64,000 nucleotides of DNA from Agapetus fuscipes (GCA_951799405.1 OX637332.1:2609001-2673000); one strand, 5' to 3'. Counted from the first letter of the stretch, positions 27,790 through 38,639 are shown. The notes: generated by a model not told the origin, from the letters alone. Program-made: numbers and translations.

Positions 27790-28386
27790 AAAAACCTGTG
27801 TCCTTAGTTGGTAGAGTGCTTGCATTCCATGCCGTGAGCTCGGGTTCAAATCCCACAGAGGGTGTGAGAAATCGCTGCCTTAGTTCTTGTTTGCCTAATG
27901 GACCATAAGGCTTATTTTCAATAAGCAATGTTTGCATGTGTACTGGACCAATGTGTCTTATGAAAACAGGAAATTGATTTAGAAAATATTTAAAACAACT
28001 CTTAAAACAGTATCGAGTTTTATGTTTTTTCTTAGCTCAGATTGTGTAGAATTTGATTCTTAAGACAACTGCATTAAAAATTAATATTTGACAAAATCGG
28101 TCTATACGGCAAACAAGAACTGGGGGAGCGAAATGACTTCCCTTTTCGGTGTAAATGAATTCTCAGCCTTCGCAAGAAATGAGTACCAGTCCCCTTGAGA
28201 GTTGGGAACCCCCTCCCCCTCGTTCAACTGAAGGGGTTGGCGTAAGGCCAGCCCCCTTACTTGTAAAAATAATTAGTTTTCACTCGCCGTTTTAAAATCC
28301 CTTCGGGGATAACGCGGCAAGAAGTTTCACTATATGTGTAGCTTAGTTGCGTTGCCGTTTCGTGATGTAGTCACTCTAAAGGCGCA
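27790..28386 (+). mobile_element. SINE-1 head, R1 repeat, SINE-1 body in series
   Basis: SINE-1 head 27800-27880 (B box GGGTTCAAATCCC), R1 repeat 27905-28135, SINE-1 body 28136-28352 (TTCCCTTTTCGGTG to TAGCTTAGTTGCGTT), L2-like tail scrap 28353-28386. The order suggests R1 sequence within a SINE-1, although some body sequence is missing. Confidence 0.5.
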
Positions 28387-28388
28387 TT

Positions 28389-28612
28389 GATTTACACGTT
28401 GGTATAAGGCTGACTTACCTTACTGTAAAAATTGTTTCACTTTTCAAATGTCATGTCATTTTCAGTAAAGGGTTGCAAGAGTTTGTTAAATTGAGATTTG
28501 ATTTTTCTTTGGAAGTATAAAAGTAGTATGTACAAAACACGAACTTACACGTGTCTGACTATGGGTATGTATTAAATATGAATTTTAAATAAATGCATCT
28601 TTGCAACTTAAT
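28389..28612 (+). mobile_element. LINE-A 3' end, diverged
   Basis: GTTGGTATAAGGCTGACTTA to CTTTGCAACTTA. Confidence 0.55.
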
Positions 28613-28689
28613 TACTCGTATTAAAAAAAAAAAAAATAGGCTGATTTATTCGGTGAGCGCTGTTTTTGTGTGTATCACACCTAAAGAGC

Positions 28690-28926
28690 CCTCTGCGAGC
28701 TTGGTCGTCGCTGTAGAAAGCGCCAATTTTCAAGCAAAACCCAGTTGCTGTAAGGCTGGATGGACCTTTAGTGACCGGCCTTTGGTAAAGGTTTATGAAT
28801 TTTTTCACCAAACGAAGAACATATTTGAAAATATAAATGGTATATTTTTTGTGCTCCGCCGGGATTCGGACCCGCAACCTTCCATTTACAAGTCCGAAGT
28901 GTTACCACTGGACTAAGGACCGGTCA
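28690..28926 (-). mobile_element. SINE-2, full length, reversed
   Basis: Minus strand: ACCGGTCCTTAGTCCAGTGG head, B box GGGTCCGAATCCC, ATACCATTTATATTTTCAAA, CACTAAAGGTCCATCCAGCC, and CGACGACCAAGCTCGCAGAG. Confidence 0.65.
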
Positions 28927-29169
28927 ATGCCTTTTATTTTAAATTAAAAATTGTATCACCTTCTTCCTAACAACAATAATGATTGTTAGGTCGTTCATTA
29001 CTTCGTGTGTGATTAATTTTTGCAATTTTTGGGTTCACGGCCTGCAGATCACGTTTCAAAATGACGCACAGAACATTTTGGGACGCTTGCTTGTCCGTAT
29101 TTTAAATTAATTGAATTAAAAATAATTTCAACTAGACAGAAAACGAAATATTGAAACAAGAAATAAGTT

Positions 29170-29410
29170 TAGTACGGCAGGCAACGTAAGATGGGGAAGA
29201 CAGATACTGGTACCAGCATATCAACAGATTAGGAACCGATAGGATACCATGTATCGTCCTTCATCGAAGACTTCCGAAAAGAGAGATGGTGTAAAGACTG
29301 GCTGTTTGGATCACACGAGGGAGTAGCGACACAAACAAATTCTTTGGATCTATAAAAGAAAGAAGAAAAAGAATGCGAATGAAAATAATTTCTACAATTA
29401 TGAAATAATT
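29170..29410 (+). pseudogene. Degenerate LINE RT tail
   Basis: Reads R-Y-W-Y-Q-H-I-N-R-L-G-T-D-R-I-P-C-I-V-L, a decayed version of the W-x-G-H-V-x-R-M-x-x-x-R-I-P motif. Stops follow. Family not identified. Confidence 0.35.
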
Positions 29411-29416
29411 TAAAAC

Positions 29417-29890
29417 CATGTCTAAATCTAAATATAAATCTAAGCTGCAAAGATATGTATCATTTGAGATTCATATTAAATGCATTCCCACAAGCAGACA
29501 CGCATAATTTCGCGCTTACACATGCCGCATGTGGACCTACAATATAAAAAAACCCAATCTTAAATGAACATCAGCTCTGCAGCTCTTGCCGACCTTCCCT
29601 GAAGCAGGGGTGACATTGGCAAAGTGAACCATTTTTTACTGTATGGGTGGTCAACCGCATACCAACCTATCAGTCAAGGAATTATTCTATGTCCATAATC
29701 CGTAATCTAAGCTGCAAAGATATGTTAACATTCAAGGCTCATAATTAATTGCATGCCCATGTGATTGCAGGCATATGTAGTTTTGCATCTACACATTCAG
29801 CATTTGTGCATACAAATAAACATAACGCCACATGAACATAAACCTTGCAGCTCCTGCCGCCTTTCCCTGAAACCGGGGTGGCATTGGCAT
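29417..29890 (-). mobile_element. Two reversed LINE-A 3' ends
   Basis: 29417-29683 has a GATTTA tail and is complete to CAGTCAAGGA. 29694-29890 belongs to the GAAACCGGGGTGGCATTGG subfamily and is cut at its start. Confidence 0.6.
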
Positions 29891-30312
29891 GTCTATAATA
29901 TAATCTATAATCTAAGTTGCAAAGATATATTAACATTTAAAGCTCATATCAAACGCATGCCCATAAACAAACACGCGTAGTTCGCGCTTACAAATGCTGA
30001 ATGTGTATAAACAAATAAAATCCAAACATCGAATGAGCATAAACCCTATAACTTTTGCCGACCTTCCCTGACACAGGAGTGAAATTGTAAAAGTGAACCA
30101 TTTTTACAGTATGGGTGGTCAGCCTCATACCAACCTATAAGTCAAGGAATACAAATAATAAATATATAAAAACAACAAAACCTTAAAAAGAAATCAATAC
30201 AAAAAAAAGTCAATACTTCCCTATACAAAAAACATAAATGAATAAGCCAACATTACAAATCAACATTGCAGATTAGCCGCCATTTCTTCCTGTCCTTACA
30301 TACTTCTTTTAA
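29891..30312 (-). mobile_element. LINE-A with UTR and ORF end, reversed
   Basis: GATTATA tail at left, terminal unit to about 30150, UTR, then ATTAGCCGCCATTTCTTCCT at about 30273-30295. Confidence 0.6.
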
Positions 30313-30338
30313 TGTTAATATTGCAAATGGTCTACTTT

Positions 30339-30424
30339 TTTGATTGACATACTTTTTTAGTTGCCGTACTATTTTGATTGCCGTACTATTTTGATTGCCG
30401 TACTTTTTTGATTGCTGTACTATT
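30339..30424 (+). repeat. 17-bp minisatellite
   Basis: About five tandem units of TTTTGATTGCCGTACTA with small variations. Confidence 0.6.
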
Positions 30425-30757
30425 TTAAATGTCTACAAAATGGTCTCATGAGATTGTATATTGCACAGGAGAAAAGAAAGGAAATGAGTGAGGAAAACTC
30501 CATGGAAATATACATAGAATTTCATCTTTAAAAGCAAATTTTGTTTTCGTTTATGGTGAGGTTCTTTTCGCTTTACCGTGTATCCTTTTTATTATCAAGA
30601 AATGATGTTCACTTTAACCAATGCCACCCCCGTTTTCAGAGTGAGGTACCGTTAGTCTCTCATGCAGCGTGCAATGAAATTATAAGTATGAGAATTAAAA
30701 TATACATCTAAAAAGTCTTTATTTTCCCTGTTTTTTTTAAACAATAATATACGACCA

Positions 30758-30845
30758 AAGTTCTGTAGTTAACGCTACGTACTCGTAACAGAAAGTTCAT
30801 GAGTTCGATTTCCAGAGGACGATAATTTTTCTATATTTTCAAAAA
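30758..30845 (+). mobile_element. SINE-2-like head, decayed
   Basis: TCTGTAGTTAACGCTACGTA and a B box one base off (GAGTTCGATTTCC). The body is not recognisable. Confidence 0.35.
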
Positions 30846-30879
30846 AAAATATTCGCTGAGGTTTTTTTTTCTTTAAATA

Positions 30880-31108
30880 AAAATAGATTTGTGAAGAGAA
30901 ATACAATCCACCAACTTATTCTGCCTGGCCAGAAACAGGTATTAATATCATCAATTAATAATTCATTTTTGTTTATTTTAATGAGTTATTTATTAATAAT
31001 TACCTCATAACATCTGTTAAACCAAGGTCAAAGTTATGGTCAAATGACCCAGCTCTATTCCAAACACGCTAGAATGATCAGCCAACTTGGCCCCCTCGGC
31101 CATAACAC
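30880..31108 (-). mobile_element. SINE-3, full length, reversed
   Basis: Minus strand from GTTATGGCCGAGGGGGCCAA to ACAAATCTATTTTTATTTAA. Close to 26915-27175. Confidence 0.65.
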
Positions 31109-31135
31109 CGACTAATAGTTGACAAATTCATTGCC

Positions 31136-31752
31136 TGTACCAAAGACCGGTCACAAAGGTCCATCCAACCTTACAGCGATTGGATCTTGCTTGGAAATAT
31201 GCGCTCCGTAGCAAAAACGAAGCTCGCCAAAAGTCCAGTCGATAAAATTCTTCATTCATTGTCGAGAGCTAGGTTTCAATTCCCCCCCCAACGGGCGTCA
31301 GAAATTATTTCCGTGTTTATTTCAAACCCAAAATAAACTACCGTCAAGGCACTCAGCTTTCTCAAGAAATGATAACCAGCCCTCTTGAGAGCTGGAAAAA
31401 ACCCCACTTCAACTGAAGTGATTGGCGTAAGGACGGCCCCGTTTCCTTTAAAAATAAATAACTTCCACACGCCACATGCGACCCTTCGGGGACCACGCGG
31501 TAAGAAGTAACACTATTTGTGTAGCAGAAGCGTGCATAGGGTACAGGCAAATTAATTTTAGAATAAATATTTTCTCCCATTCCTTTAAAATAACTCATTG
31601 GAAATTGACTGAAATGCTGATGATGGCTCCAATAGAACCTAAATTGTTAATCTTAAATCTGAAAATCAAGCGTAAATATTTTTTTACTATCTATTTCCTA
31701 CCTATTAGGCGTATGTGCCTGTATGGGATGCACGCCGCTGATGTGTAGCTTA
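31136..31752 (+). mobile_element. SINE-2/SINE-1 composite with hAT insert
   Basis: SINE-2 3' half (ACCGGTCACAAAGGTCCATC ... GAAGCTCGCC) fused to SINE-1 from GTCGATAAAATTC. SINE-1 stops at 31524 and its end resumes at 31741 (ATGTGTAGCTTAGAAGC). The gap holds an hAT-like element. Confidence 0.6.
31525..31740. mobile_element. hAT-like MITE in SINE-1
   Basis: Ends CAGAAGCGTGCATAGGGTAC and GTATGGGATGCACGCCGCTG. TTGTGTAG (31517-31524) and ATGTGTAG (31741-31748) are a 7/8 target duplication made of the SINE-1 end itself. 216 bp, no ORF of note. Confidence 0.6.
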
Positions 31753-31865
31753 GAAGCAAAGGAGCGAATATTCATACACGTGAATAGTATATGAGCATTC
31801 CTTAAGGGTAGGAATTAAAAAAGGCTGCAGTTAAACTAAGCACTTAACAATTTGTATACGCCACA

Positions 31866-32097
31866 TACAAAGAAAGTATGAAAGGAAAAAGAGGGAAGGG
31901 ACGACCGAGAAAAGTATGGAGTGATCAGATTGAGGAGATTGTGAAAGAATGGGATAAACAAAGTGAGCGTAAAAGAAGAAAATGCATGAAAAAGGTGATG
32001 GATATGAAGGAATTGAAAGAGGTATGTCAGGATAGAAAAAAATGGAGGCAGCTCTGCAGAGGCTCTGGCCACCCCTAGCGGAATGGCGACAGAGTTA
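31866..32097 (+). pseudogene. LINE-B C-terminus, open
   Basis: M-K-G-K-R-G-K-G-R-P-R-K-V-W-S-D-Q-I-E-E, then W-D-K-Q-S-E-R-K-R-R-K-C-M, to R-Q-L-C-R-G-S-G-H-P and stop at 32076-32078. Short, 5'-truncated. It is inserted into SINE-1 sequence whose end follows at 32098-32160. Confidence 0.65.
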
Positions 32098-32219
32098 CAT
32101 GCGACTCTTCGGGGGCTACGCGGTAAAAAGTTGCAATATATATGCAGCTTAGTGGCGTTGCATGGCAAGAAAACTTGCATATTATGATGGTGCACTGAAG
32201 GCATAGTTTTCCTTTATTT

Positions 32220-32489
32220 CCCGACCTGCCCGAAGTGGCCAGTGGGTGGGCCGAACGCATACGAAGTACATATAACAATACATGGTTCCGCCCGGTAGCC
32301 CCCCATTCGACGTCCGACAGTAGACCGATTCGCACGTCGATTTTTCGCGCGCGCCACTCAAAATTCGCGTCCGCAAAAATAACCATCAACTCTGAAATCA
32401 CCAAACTAAGTGTGAGCCTTCTGTGAAATATTTCAGTTGTATTAAAAAAAAGTGTTTTGCCCAAGTGAAGATTCTTGCTGTGAGTGAAA
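32220..32489 (+). promoter_or_regulatory. CpG-rich promoter/5' UTR candidate
   Basis: The only clearly CpG-dense stretch in the window (ACGTCCGACAGTAGACCGAT, TTTTTCGCGCGCGCCACTC), not matching any repeat seen here. It leads into an ATG in good context at 32490. No TATA box. Inferred promoter and 5' leader of a host gene reading to the right. Confidence 0.35.
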
Positions 32490-32531
32490 ATGGATCAGCA
32501 AGGTCTAGCACCGAAAAATGGGAGACTCAAT
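32490..32531 (+). CDS. Candidate first coding exon (or small membrane protein)
   Basis: ATG at 32490 has context GTGAAAATGG, good for an animal start, with an in-frame TGA at 32481-32483. It reads M-D-Q-Q-G-L-A-P-K-N-G-R-L-N, then GTGAGC at 32532, a plausible splice donor (weak exon side, AAT). If unspliced, the frame continues to a stop at 32619-32621, giving 43 residues whose C-terminal half is strongly hydrophobic (F-L-F-F-L-V-S-I-F-S-F-I-L-F-W-I-F-I-V-I). That half may simply reflect a T-rich intron start. No downstream exon was found in the window. Product unknown. Confidence 0.3.
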
Positions 32532-32639
32532 GTGAGCGATTTTCTTTTCTTTTTGGTATCCATCTTTTCTTTCATTTTGTTTTGGATTTTTATCGTTATC
32601 ATTTTAATGTTAAATTTTTGAGTTACTGAAAGTTTTTTT

Positions 32640-33140
32640 TTTTAATTTTCAACATAACATTCAGTTTGATTTAAAACTACGCGAAAAAAACTTTTGTTTC
32701 CAATATTAACAAGGCTTAACAAGTTGTAGTTTTACGTTTTGTTCATCATTATTTGAATTTGTAATTGCAAAGATCCTTCGATGTTATTCATGAAATAATA
32801 AAAAAAACTTATGTATATCGACACCTTAAAGGTTAAACTGAATAAGTGCTGATTCACTGATTTGAGAAATCGTGGATTAAACATTTTATTGCGGGTAACT
32901 TCTCGTAGTAAGCGAATTAACCATAAATCAGTGCTCATGAATTTTTTTTTGAGACACCCATGTTAGCCTTATATGTCTTTTATTCAGGTTTACCTTTAAG
33001 GGATCGATATACACTAGAGATTTCAATTTAAAAATAAGTAAATACTCATAAAATAATTTTATTACATAGTTTTTTGCTCATTTTTATATAATATTTCTTC
33101 ATATCTAGCTTGTATGTAAATTGAAATCTTTTTTCTTGCG
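32640..33140. other. Non-repetitive AT-rich stretch, possible intron
   Basis: No LINE, SINE or MITE and no credible exon. Consistent with intron sequence after the candidate exon. Confidence 0.35.
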
Positions 33141-33145
33141 ACCTA

Positions 33146-33385
33146 TACCCTTAGTACGAGTTGCAAAACTTGAGAAAAGTAAAGTTTGCGGAAAATATTA
33201 AAGAGTGATTTCTCCCAAAATTTGCCGTTTTTGTTTCATACACTTTATGGTCTTAGCAAAAGAGTTACAGTGATGAAGAAAATTAAGTTCAAACAAACAA
33301 AAACGGCAGATTTTGGGGGAAATCCCTCTTTAATAATTGCCGTAAACTTTACATTACTCAAGTTTTGCAACTCGTACTAAGGGTA
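33146..33385. mobile_element. MITE M1
   Basis: TACCCTTAGTACGAGTTGCA and its inverted end, 240 bp. Flanks CTA (33143-33145) and CTG (33386-33388), one mismatch. Confidence 0.65.
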
Positions 33386-33389
33386 CTGT

Positions 33390-33720
33390 TGTTCCTGATT
33401 TACCGCGTATCAACTTGTTGCATATACATAATATTATTATCATATACAGAAACATGTACCTTGCAGGCGATTTCAGTTCATGTTTGCATTTCTCTATTTT
33501 TTCCTTTGCTTCTTATTTAATGCTGTTTTTTAAACATTTTTTTTCATCCAATTTTAAATTACTTTTAAGGAATATCTTGACATGAATATTTTTGTGTTTT
33601 TATCGAAACAGCTACAAAAATTTACCTCTTCTTTCAGCAGCTACTTTTTTTAACTAATACGGAAAAGTGTAGGATATTTAAGTGCGCATATAACTCTTCA
33701 TAAAATTTTTTTAGTAAGAT
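33390..33720. other. No gene seen
   Basis: AT-rich, no ORF or repeat recognised. Confidence 0.4.
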
Positions 33721-33721
33721 G

Positions 33722-33966
33722 CACATGTGTTGTAACTTCTTGAGACTTTTCCCACGAAGGCGTCGCATTTTATGCTAACAACTTCACTTAAAGTGGTGGT
33801 TTCCCTGCTCTCGTGGGGCAGGTTCTCATTTTTGTAAGCGCTCAGTAAGCCCAGCTGGTATTTAAATTTTGTAAACAGAAATGGAAATTATTTCTGACAC
33901 CCTTTGTGACGATTAAAGCCTAGTTCTCTGGCATTAAACGCAAGGGATTTACTAACAAAGCCATCA
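33722..33966 (-). mobile_element. Old SINE-1, reversed
   Basis: TTGTAACTTCTTGAGAC, GTGGTGGTTTCCCTGCTCTC, GAAATTATTTCTGACACCC. Strongly diverged, B box lost. Confidence 0.5.
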
Positions 33967-34350
33967 AAATGACGAATATCGAAAAGAAACTGGATTCATT
34001 CAATAAATCAGCCTTAATTAACGTTGCATTTTTAAGTAGGTTACAGGACATTTAGAAAAGAAAGAAACAAAAATTACAAAAAGCTTAGAGACACCTTGAG
34101 GAGTATAGAGAGCCATATTGGGTAAAGGTCCATGAGATCAAATCTTAAATGTCGACATTTAAATCAGGTAAAAGGACATCGAAATAGCAGCTTAATTGGC
34201 TGTCCCAATGTGGCGATGGGCCTCAAAAAAATAGAGGCATAAATTAGTAAGTACTTCGCTAAATATGTGGTCCACAAAAGGATGCAGAATAAAGGGAATG
34301 ATGATCTTTGCAAAACTTCCAAAGAACTACCAAACACACAGCTAGGGCTA
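33967..34350. other. Unassigned
   Basis: No recognisable gene or repeat. Moderately A-rich on the plus strand. Confidence 0.35.
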
Positions 34351-34925
34351 GTGTTTTTAAATTAGAATATTGTATTTGTTTTGGTGTTTATATGGATTAT
34401 TTGTTGATTGTAAAAATGTAATTTATCGTGTATGTTCCTTAACTTAAAGGTTGTTATGCGGCTGACCACCCATAATATAAAAAATTAGTTCACTTTGCCA
34501 ATGTCACCCCTGTTTCAGGGAAGGACGGCAAGAGTTGCAGGGCTTATGTTCATTTGAGATTGGGTTTTTATATTGTAGGTCCACATGCGGCATGTGTTAG
34601 CGCGAAATTATACATGTCTGCTTGTGGGAATGTATTTAATATAAATCTTAAATGATATATATCTTTGCAGCTTAGATTAGATTAGATTAGATTAGATTGG
34701 TATGCGGCTGACCACCCATTCTGTAGAAAATGGTTCACTTTTCAAATGTAACCGCTGTGTCAGGGAAGTTCGGCAAGAGTTGCAAGGTGTATGTTTATAC
34801 GCAATTTGGGTTTTTATGTTGTAGGTTCACATGCGGCATATAAAAGGGTGAACTTGTACGTGTTTGCTTGTGAAAATGCATATAATGTGAATTCCCAATG
34901 TTACATATCTTTGCAACTTAGATTA
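34350..34925 (+). mobile_element. Two tandem LINE-A 3' ends
   Basis: First copy ends in (GATTA)n at about 34675-34699. The second begins at once with TTGGTATGCGGCTGACCACC and ends at about 34925. The second start within the tail of the first suggests targeting of tail sequence. Confidence 0.65.
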
Positions 34926-34964
34926 GAGATCCAATTAGAGACAGTATTTAAACCTTCATAAGAC

Positions 34965-35215
34965 GGCAAAGGTTGAGGTGGGCTAGGCATGTTCACAGAA
35001 TGCCAGGCACACGGTTTCTTAAAACAATGATGACCTTCCACTCGGGAGGAAGAAGAATAGCGCGAAGACCCAGACTGAGATGGAGGGATGAAATGGGAAG
35101 TGACGTGGCTCAGCTTCTTCAAGTTACGAAGTGGAGAACGGCGTCGGAGGACAGGTGGAGTAGGAGGCAGAAGTTGAAGAAAACCAAAGCTCGAGTTGGG
35201 CAGTAGGCACCAATG
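34965..35215 (+). pseudogene. LINE-H RT C-terminus
   Basis: Frame 34973-35206: M-R-W-A-R-H-V-H-R-M-P-G-T-R-F-L, G-G-R-R-I-A-R-R-P-R-L-R-W-R-D-E, Q-L-L-Q-V-T-K-W-R-T-A-S-E-D-R-W, and stop. A distinct insect-type non-LTR RT tail, seen once in this window. Only the last 75 codons remain. Confidence 0.6.
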
Positions 35216-35224
35216 AAAAAGAAG

Positions 35225-35507
35225 CGGTCGCATGTGGCAAGTAGAATCTATTTATTTTTACAGGTAAAGGGGCCGACCATACGCCAACCTCTTCAGTTGA
35301 AAGAGGGGCTACCCAGCTCCAGAAGGGGCTGGTAACTCATTTCTTGTAAAGGCTGATTAAACGTTACTGGTATTTTTTTTTGGTTTGAAATAAACACTGA
35401 AACGGGAAATCATTTCTGACACCCTCGCCTCGGCGGGATTCGAATCCGAGCTCACGGCATGGAATGCAAGCACTCTACCAACTTAGCTATCGATCGGACT
35501 ATTTGTT
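35225..35507 (-). mobile_element. SINE-1, reversed
   Basis: GGTCGCATGTGGCAAGTAG to CTTAGCTATCGATCGGAC. B box GGATTCGAATCCG. It lacks about 40 bp of the 3' end. Confidence 0.65.
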
Positions 35508-35915
35508 TGATATTGGTTTTAATATGAAATTATATTAATTAAATTCACGAATTTTATACGATTTCCACGAATATTTTTTTCACACCATTTTCTGCTGATA
35601 GTCAATGAAAAATATGCACAATATCCTTTTTAAACGTAAAAAAATGCTGATGTAATTTTTTTTTTTAATTTAAATAACTTCATATTTGTCATTGAAATGT
35701 CAGCAATTAATTCATGTATATATATATATATATATATTTCCAAGTAAAAACTGTCGGTAGAATAATATATTTCTACGCAATACCTGTTGGTGTAAAAATC
35801 TTTTCGTTCTAAAAATCATTCTATAAAAAAATATCGCCTTGAATCCAAATAGTCAATTTGCAGAAGCGGTTTAACTCTTTTAGCCACGGCGCGGCGCCAT
35901 CATACTTTTGAAACA
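35508..35915. other. AT-rich stretch with (TA)n microsatellite
   Basis: (TA)n at about 35716-35739. Otherwise no gene or repeat seen. Confidence 0.5.
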
Positions 35916-35917
35916 TA

Positions 35918-36440
35918 TTGTCTGTAATCTAAGTAACCAAGATATATCACATTTAAGATTCATATCACACGCATTATCATGAAATAAGTATGCAAGGACA
36001 GAGTCAAGTGGAGGCACTTGTGTGGAGGTACCGGCCACCCCTAGAGGAATGGCGGCAGGATACAGGACAAGACAATACAAGACAATCATAAGAACACATG
36101 TATAAGTTAAAGCTTACACATGCCGTATATGGACTTACAACATAAAAACACAATCTCAAGTGAACATTAGCCCTGCAACTCTTGCCGGCCTTTCCTAAAG
36201 CAGGGTCGACGTTGGTAAAGTAAACATTATTTTACAGTATGGGTGGTCAGCCTCATACCAACCTATAAGTCGAACAATACAAACAATTAATCACAGTTAA
36301 TAATCACTCAGTAAAACAACAAAATTTATATCTATAAAAAATGAGAAATAAAAAATTTAAAGCCTTAGCCTTAACCGCCAACATTACAGATTTACCTCCA
36401 TTTTCTACAGTCCTTACATACTTTTATCATTTTATCTAGA
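35918..36440 (-). mobile_element. LINE-A split by LINE-C
   Basis: Reversed LINE-A tail part 35918-35981 resumes at 36091. The UTR continues to about 36440. LINE-C 3' end (35982-36087, plus; GGTACCGGCCACCCCTAGAG, tail CAAGACAATA) sits between, with ATCATGA/ATCATAA at the joints. Confidence 0.55.
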
Positions 36441-36474
36441 GTTTATACCAATATCCTGCATATTCTTACCATTA

Positions 36475-36715
36475 ACGCTCCTTGACTGATAGGTTGGTAT
36501 GAGGCTGACCCCGTGCTGTAAAAATTGGTTCACTTTTGACAACGCCACCCGGAAGGCGGCAGGAGCTGCAAGGCTTATGCTCATGTGAGCTTTTGTTTAT
36601 TTGTATGCACACATGCAGAATGTGTAGGCGCGAACCTACATGTGCCAGCAATTACATGGGCATGAACCTTGAATGTTAACATATCTTTGCAGCTTAGAGT
36701 ATAGACATGGTTGTA
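36475..36715 (+). mobile_element. LINE-A 3' end (GCGCGAACCTACATGTGCC subfamily)
   Basis: CTCCTTGACTGATAGGTTGG to GCAGCTTAGAGTATAG. Internal small deletions. Confidence 0.65.
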
Positions 36716-36900
36716 AATAATATTTTTTAGTGTTGATCTGTTAACACAGTGAAAGTCCATTTTTATAAATATTTAAAAATATAAATGGTAAAACAAAAAA
36801 AATGAAGTGATAAACAAATAAAATAAAGTGAATTAAAACAATGTTTTACCATTTATATTTTTAAATATTTATAATTATGGTTGTAAATTATTTCCAAATT
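36716..36900 (-). mobile_element. PLE-like fold-back
   Basis: AAATATTTAAAAATATAAAT (about 36774) and its inverse at about 36848-36868. On the minus strand, ATG at about 36763 opens M-D-F-H-C-V-N-R-S-T-L-K-N. No hammerhead-like core seen. Confidence 0.4.
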
Positions 36901-36964
36901 CTAGAAATTCTTTTCATTCGTCTCCTTCTTCTTTTTCCTTTTATAGTTCCAAATGATTTCTTTG

Positions 36965-37045
36965 TGCTGCTTGCATTTAATAAGAGCCTTAAATTTTAAC
37001 ACATCTTTGCAGCTTAGATTATAGATGGATAGATTAGATTATAGA
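36965..37045 (+). mobile_element. LINE-A tail fragment
   Basis: TTGCATTTAATAAGAGCCTT to GCAGCTTAGATTATAGATGG. Confidence 0.5.
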
Positions 37046-37275
37046 TTTGCTTGCATTGTAAGTAATAGGCACTGAATCTCTCATTTCTTGCGCACTCCAT
37101 GTCTGTGTGATTGTAAATTGCTGATTACCACTGGCTTGTCCTTCTCTAGCTTTTTCTAACAACATGTATGAGAGAATGAATCTTTTGATATTACCTTGTC
37201 GACCTTCCGTAAATCAAATTGAAAATAAATTTGTACTGATAAAATGAGAGAGATTTTTATAGTACAAAAAATGCA

Positions 37276-37585
37276 ATAATCTATAGTGTAAGTTGCAAAG
37301 ATATGCTGATATTTTAAATTCACATTAAATGCATGCCCACAAGCGGGCACGTTTAAGTCCGCGTTTTCGCAAGCTGCACGTGTACTCAAAATTTAAACGA
37401 CATGTGTAAATTCGCGCTTATAAATGCTGCATGTGTACCTACTGACAAATTAAAATCCAAACCATAAATGAACATAAGCCCTTCAACTTTTGACGACCTT
37501 CCGTGAAACAAGGGTGACCATTTTTTACTGTTTGGGTGGTCAGCCTCATGCCAACCTATAAATAAAAAAATAAAACTCTCCCTTT
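37276..37585 (-). mobile_element. Two reversed LINE-A fragments
   Basis: 37276-37395 (tail side) and 37396-37585 (start side, CCAACCTATAAATAAAA). They overlap in family coordinates, so they are two insertions. Confidence 0.5.
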
Positions 37586-37594
37586 GGCAAGTTA

Positions 37595-37860
37595 TTTATT
37601 CTTCTTTTTCCTCTGCCTCTTCAGTGAAGATTGGCGATCATCATAGCGAGTTGCACATGCAATACTGAGAGATCTTACTTCTGCCAAACCACTGACGCAG
37701 GTTCCTTAACCAAGATGTTCTCCTTCGACCTGGAGCTCGTCTTCCCTCAATTATTCCCTGTATGATGAGATGCAGGAGTCAATATTTATCATTTCATCCC
37801 CAACGTAAACAAACATCTTATTACTTTCCTTGATTTGGATCTTTTGATCTGTCCAAATCT
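37595..37860 (-). pseudogene. LINE-F ORF end, reversed
   Basis: Minus strand reads G-I-I-E-G-R-R-A-P-G-R-R-R-T-S-W-L-R-N-L, then R-Q-W-F-G-R-S-K, matching the 'G-R-R-R-x-S-W-L-x-N-L-R-x-W' end of another insect non-LTR RT group. Stops and a frameshift follow before an E-rich end. A more decayed relative is at 45697-45860. Confidence 0.5.
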
Positions 37861-38115
37861 AAATCTAAATCTAAGTTGCAAAGATATGTATCATTTGAGA
37901 TTCATATTAAATGCATTCCGACAAGCAGACACGCATTATTTCGCGCTCACGCATGCCGCATGTGGATCTACAATATAAAAACCCAATCTCGAATGAACAC
38001 AAGCCCTGCAACTCTTGCCGACCTTCCCTGAAACAGGGGTGATATTGGTAAAGTGAACCATTTTTTACATTTAATATGAATCCTTAATGCAATCTCTTTG
38101 CAACTTAGATTATAT
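37853..38115. mobile_element. LINE-A pieces, inverted pair
   Basis: Reversed unit 37853-38067 with GATTTA tail, then a plus-strand tail scrap 38068-38115 (TTTAATATGAATCCTTAATG). Confidence 0.6.
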
Positions 38116-38370
38116 AGTACAGAAAGATTTAAGAAATGGTGGGCTTACACTGAGTGAACTATTAGCGCCAAAGTCCGTATTAAAAATGCTTTTAGCGTTT
38201 TTGCAACTAAGGCAGTAGACTGCTCAAAGTGTTAGAAGAGTCTGTTAAATAATTAATAATCCCTAGATGCTGGGGACAAAATATAAAATTAAATGAAAGA
38301 CGCTGAAGACAGAGCTAAGATGGAAAATCTTAAATGTTCTACTGCTTTTCTTAATCTCTCTATCCGTTGT
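38116..38370. other. No gene seen
   Basis: No repeat family or ORF recognised. Confidence 0.35.
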
Positions 38371-38371
38371 T

Positions 38372-38622
38372 CTATAATCTATAATCTAAGTTGCAAGGAT
38401 ATATTCATTTAAAGCTCTCAGATGTAAGCCCACAAACCAACAAGTGTAGTTCGCGCTTACAAATGCTGAATGTGTACTTACAAATAAAATCCAAACCTCA
38501 AATGAACATAAGCCCCACAACTTTTGCCGACCTTCCCTGAAACAGTGGTGACATTGGCAAAGTGAACCATTTTTTACAGTATGGGTGGTCAGCCTCATAC
38601 CAACCTATAAGTCAAGGTTGTT
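38372..38622 (-). mobile_element. LINE-A 3' end, GATTATA-tail subfamily
   Basis: Nearly identical to 8083-8335 and 48103-48349. Confidence 0.7.
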
Positions 38623-38639
38623 TCTTTGTAAAAATGATT

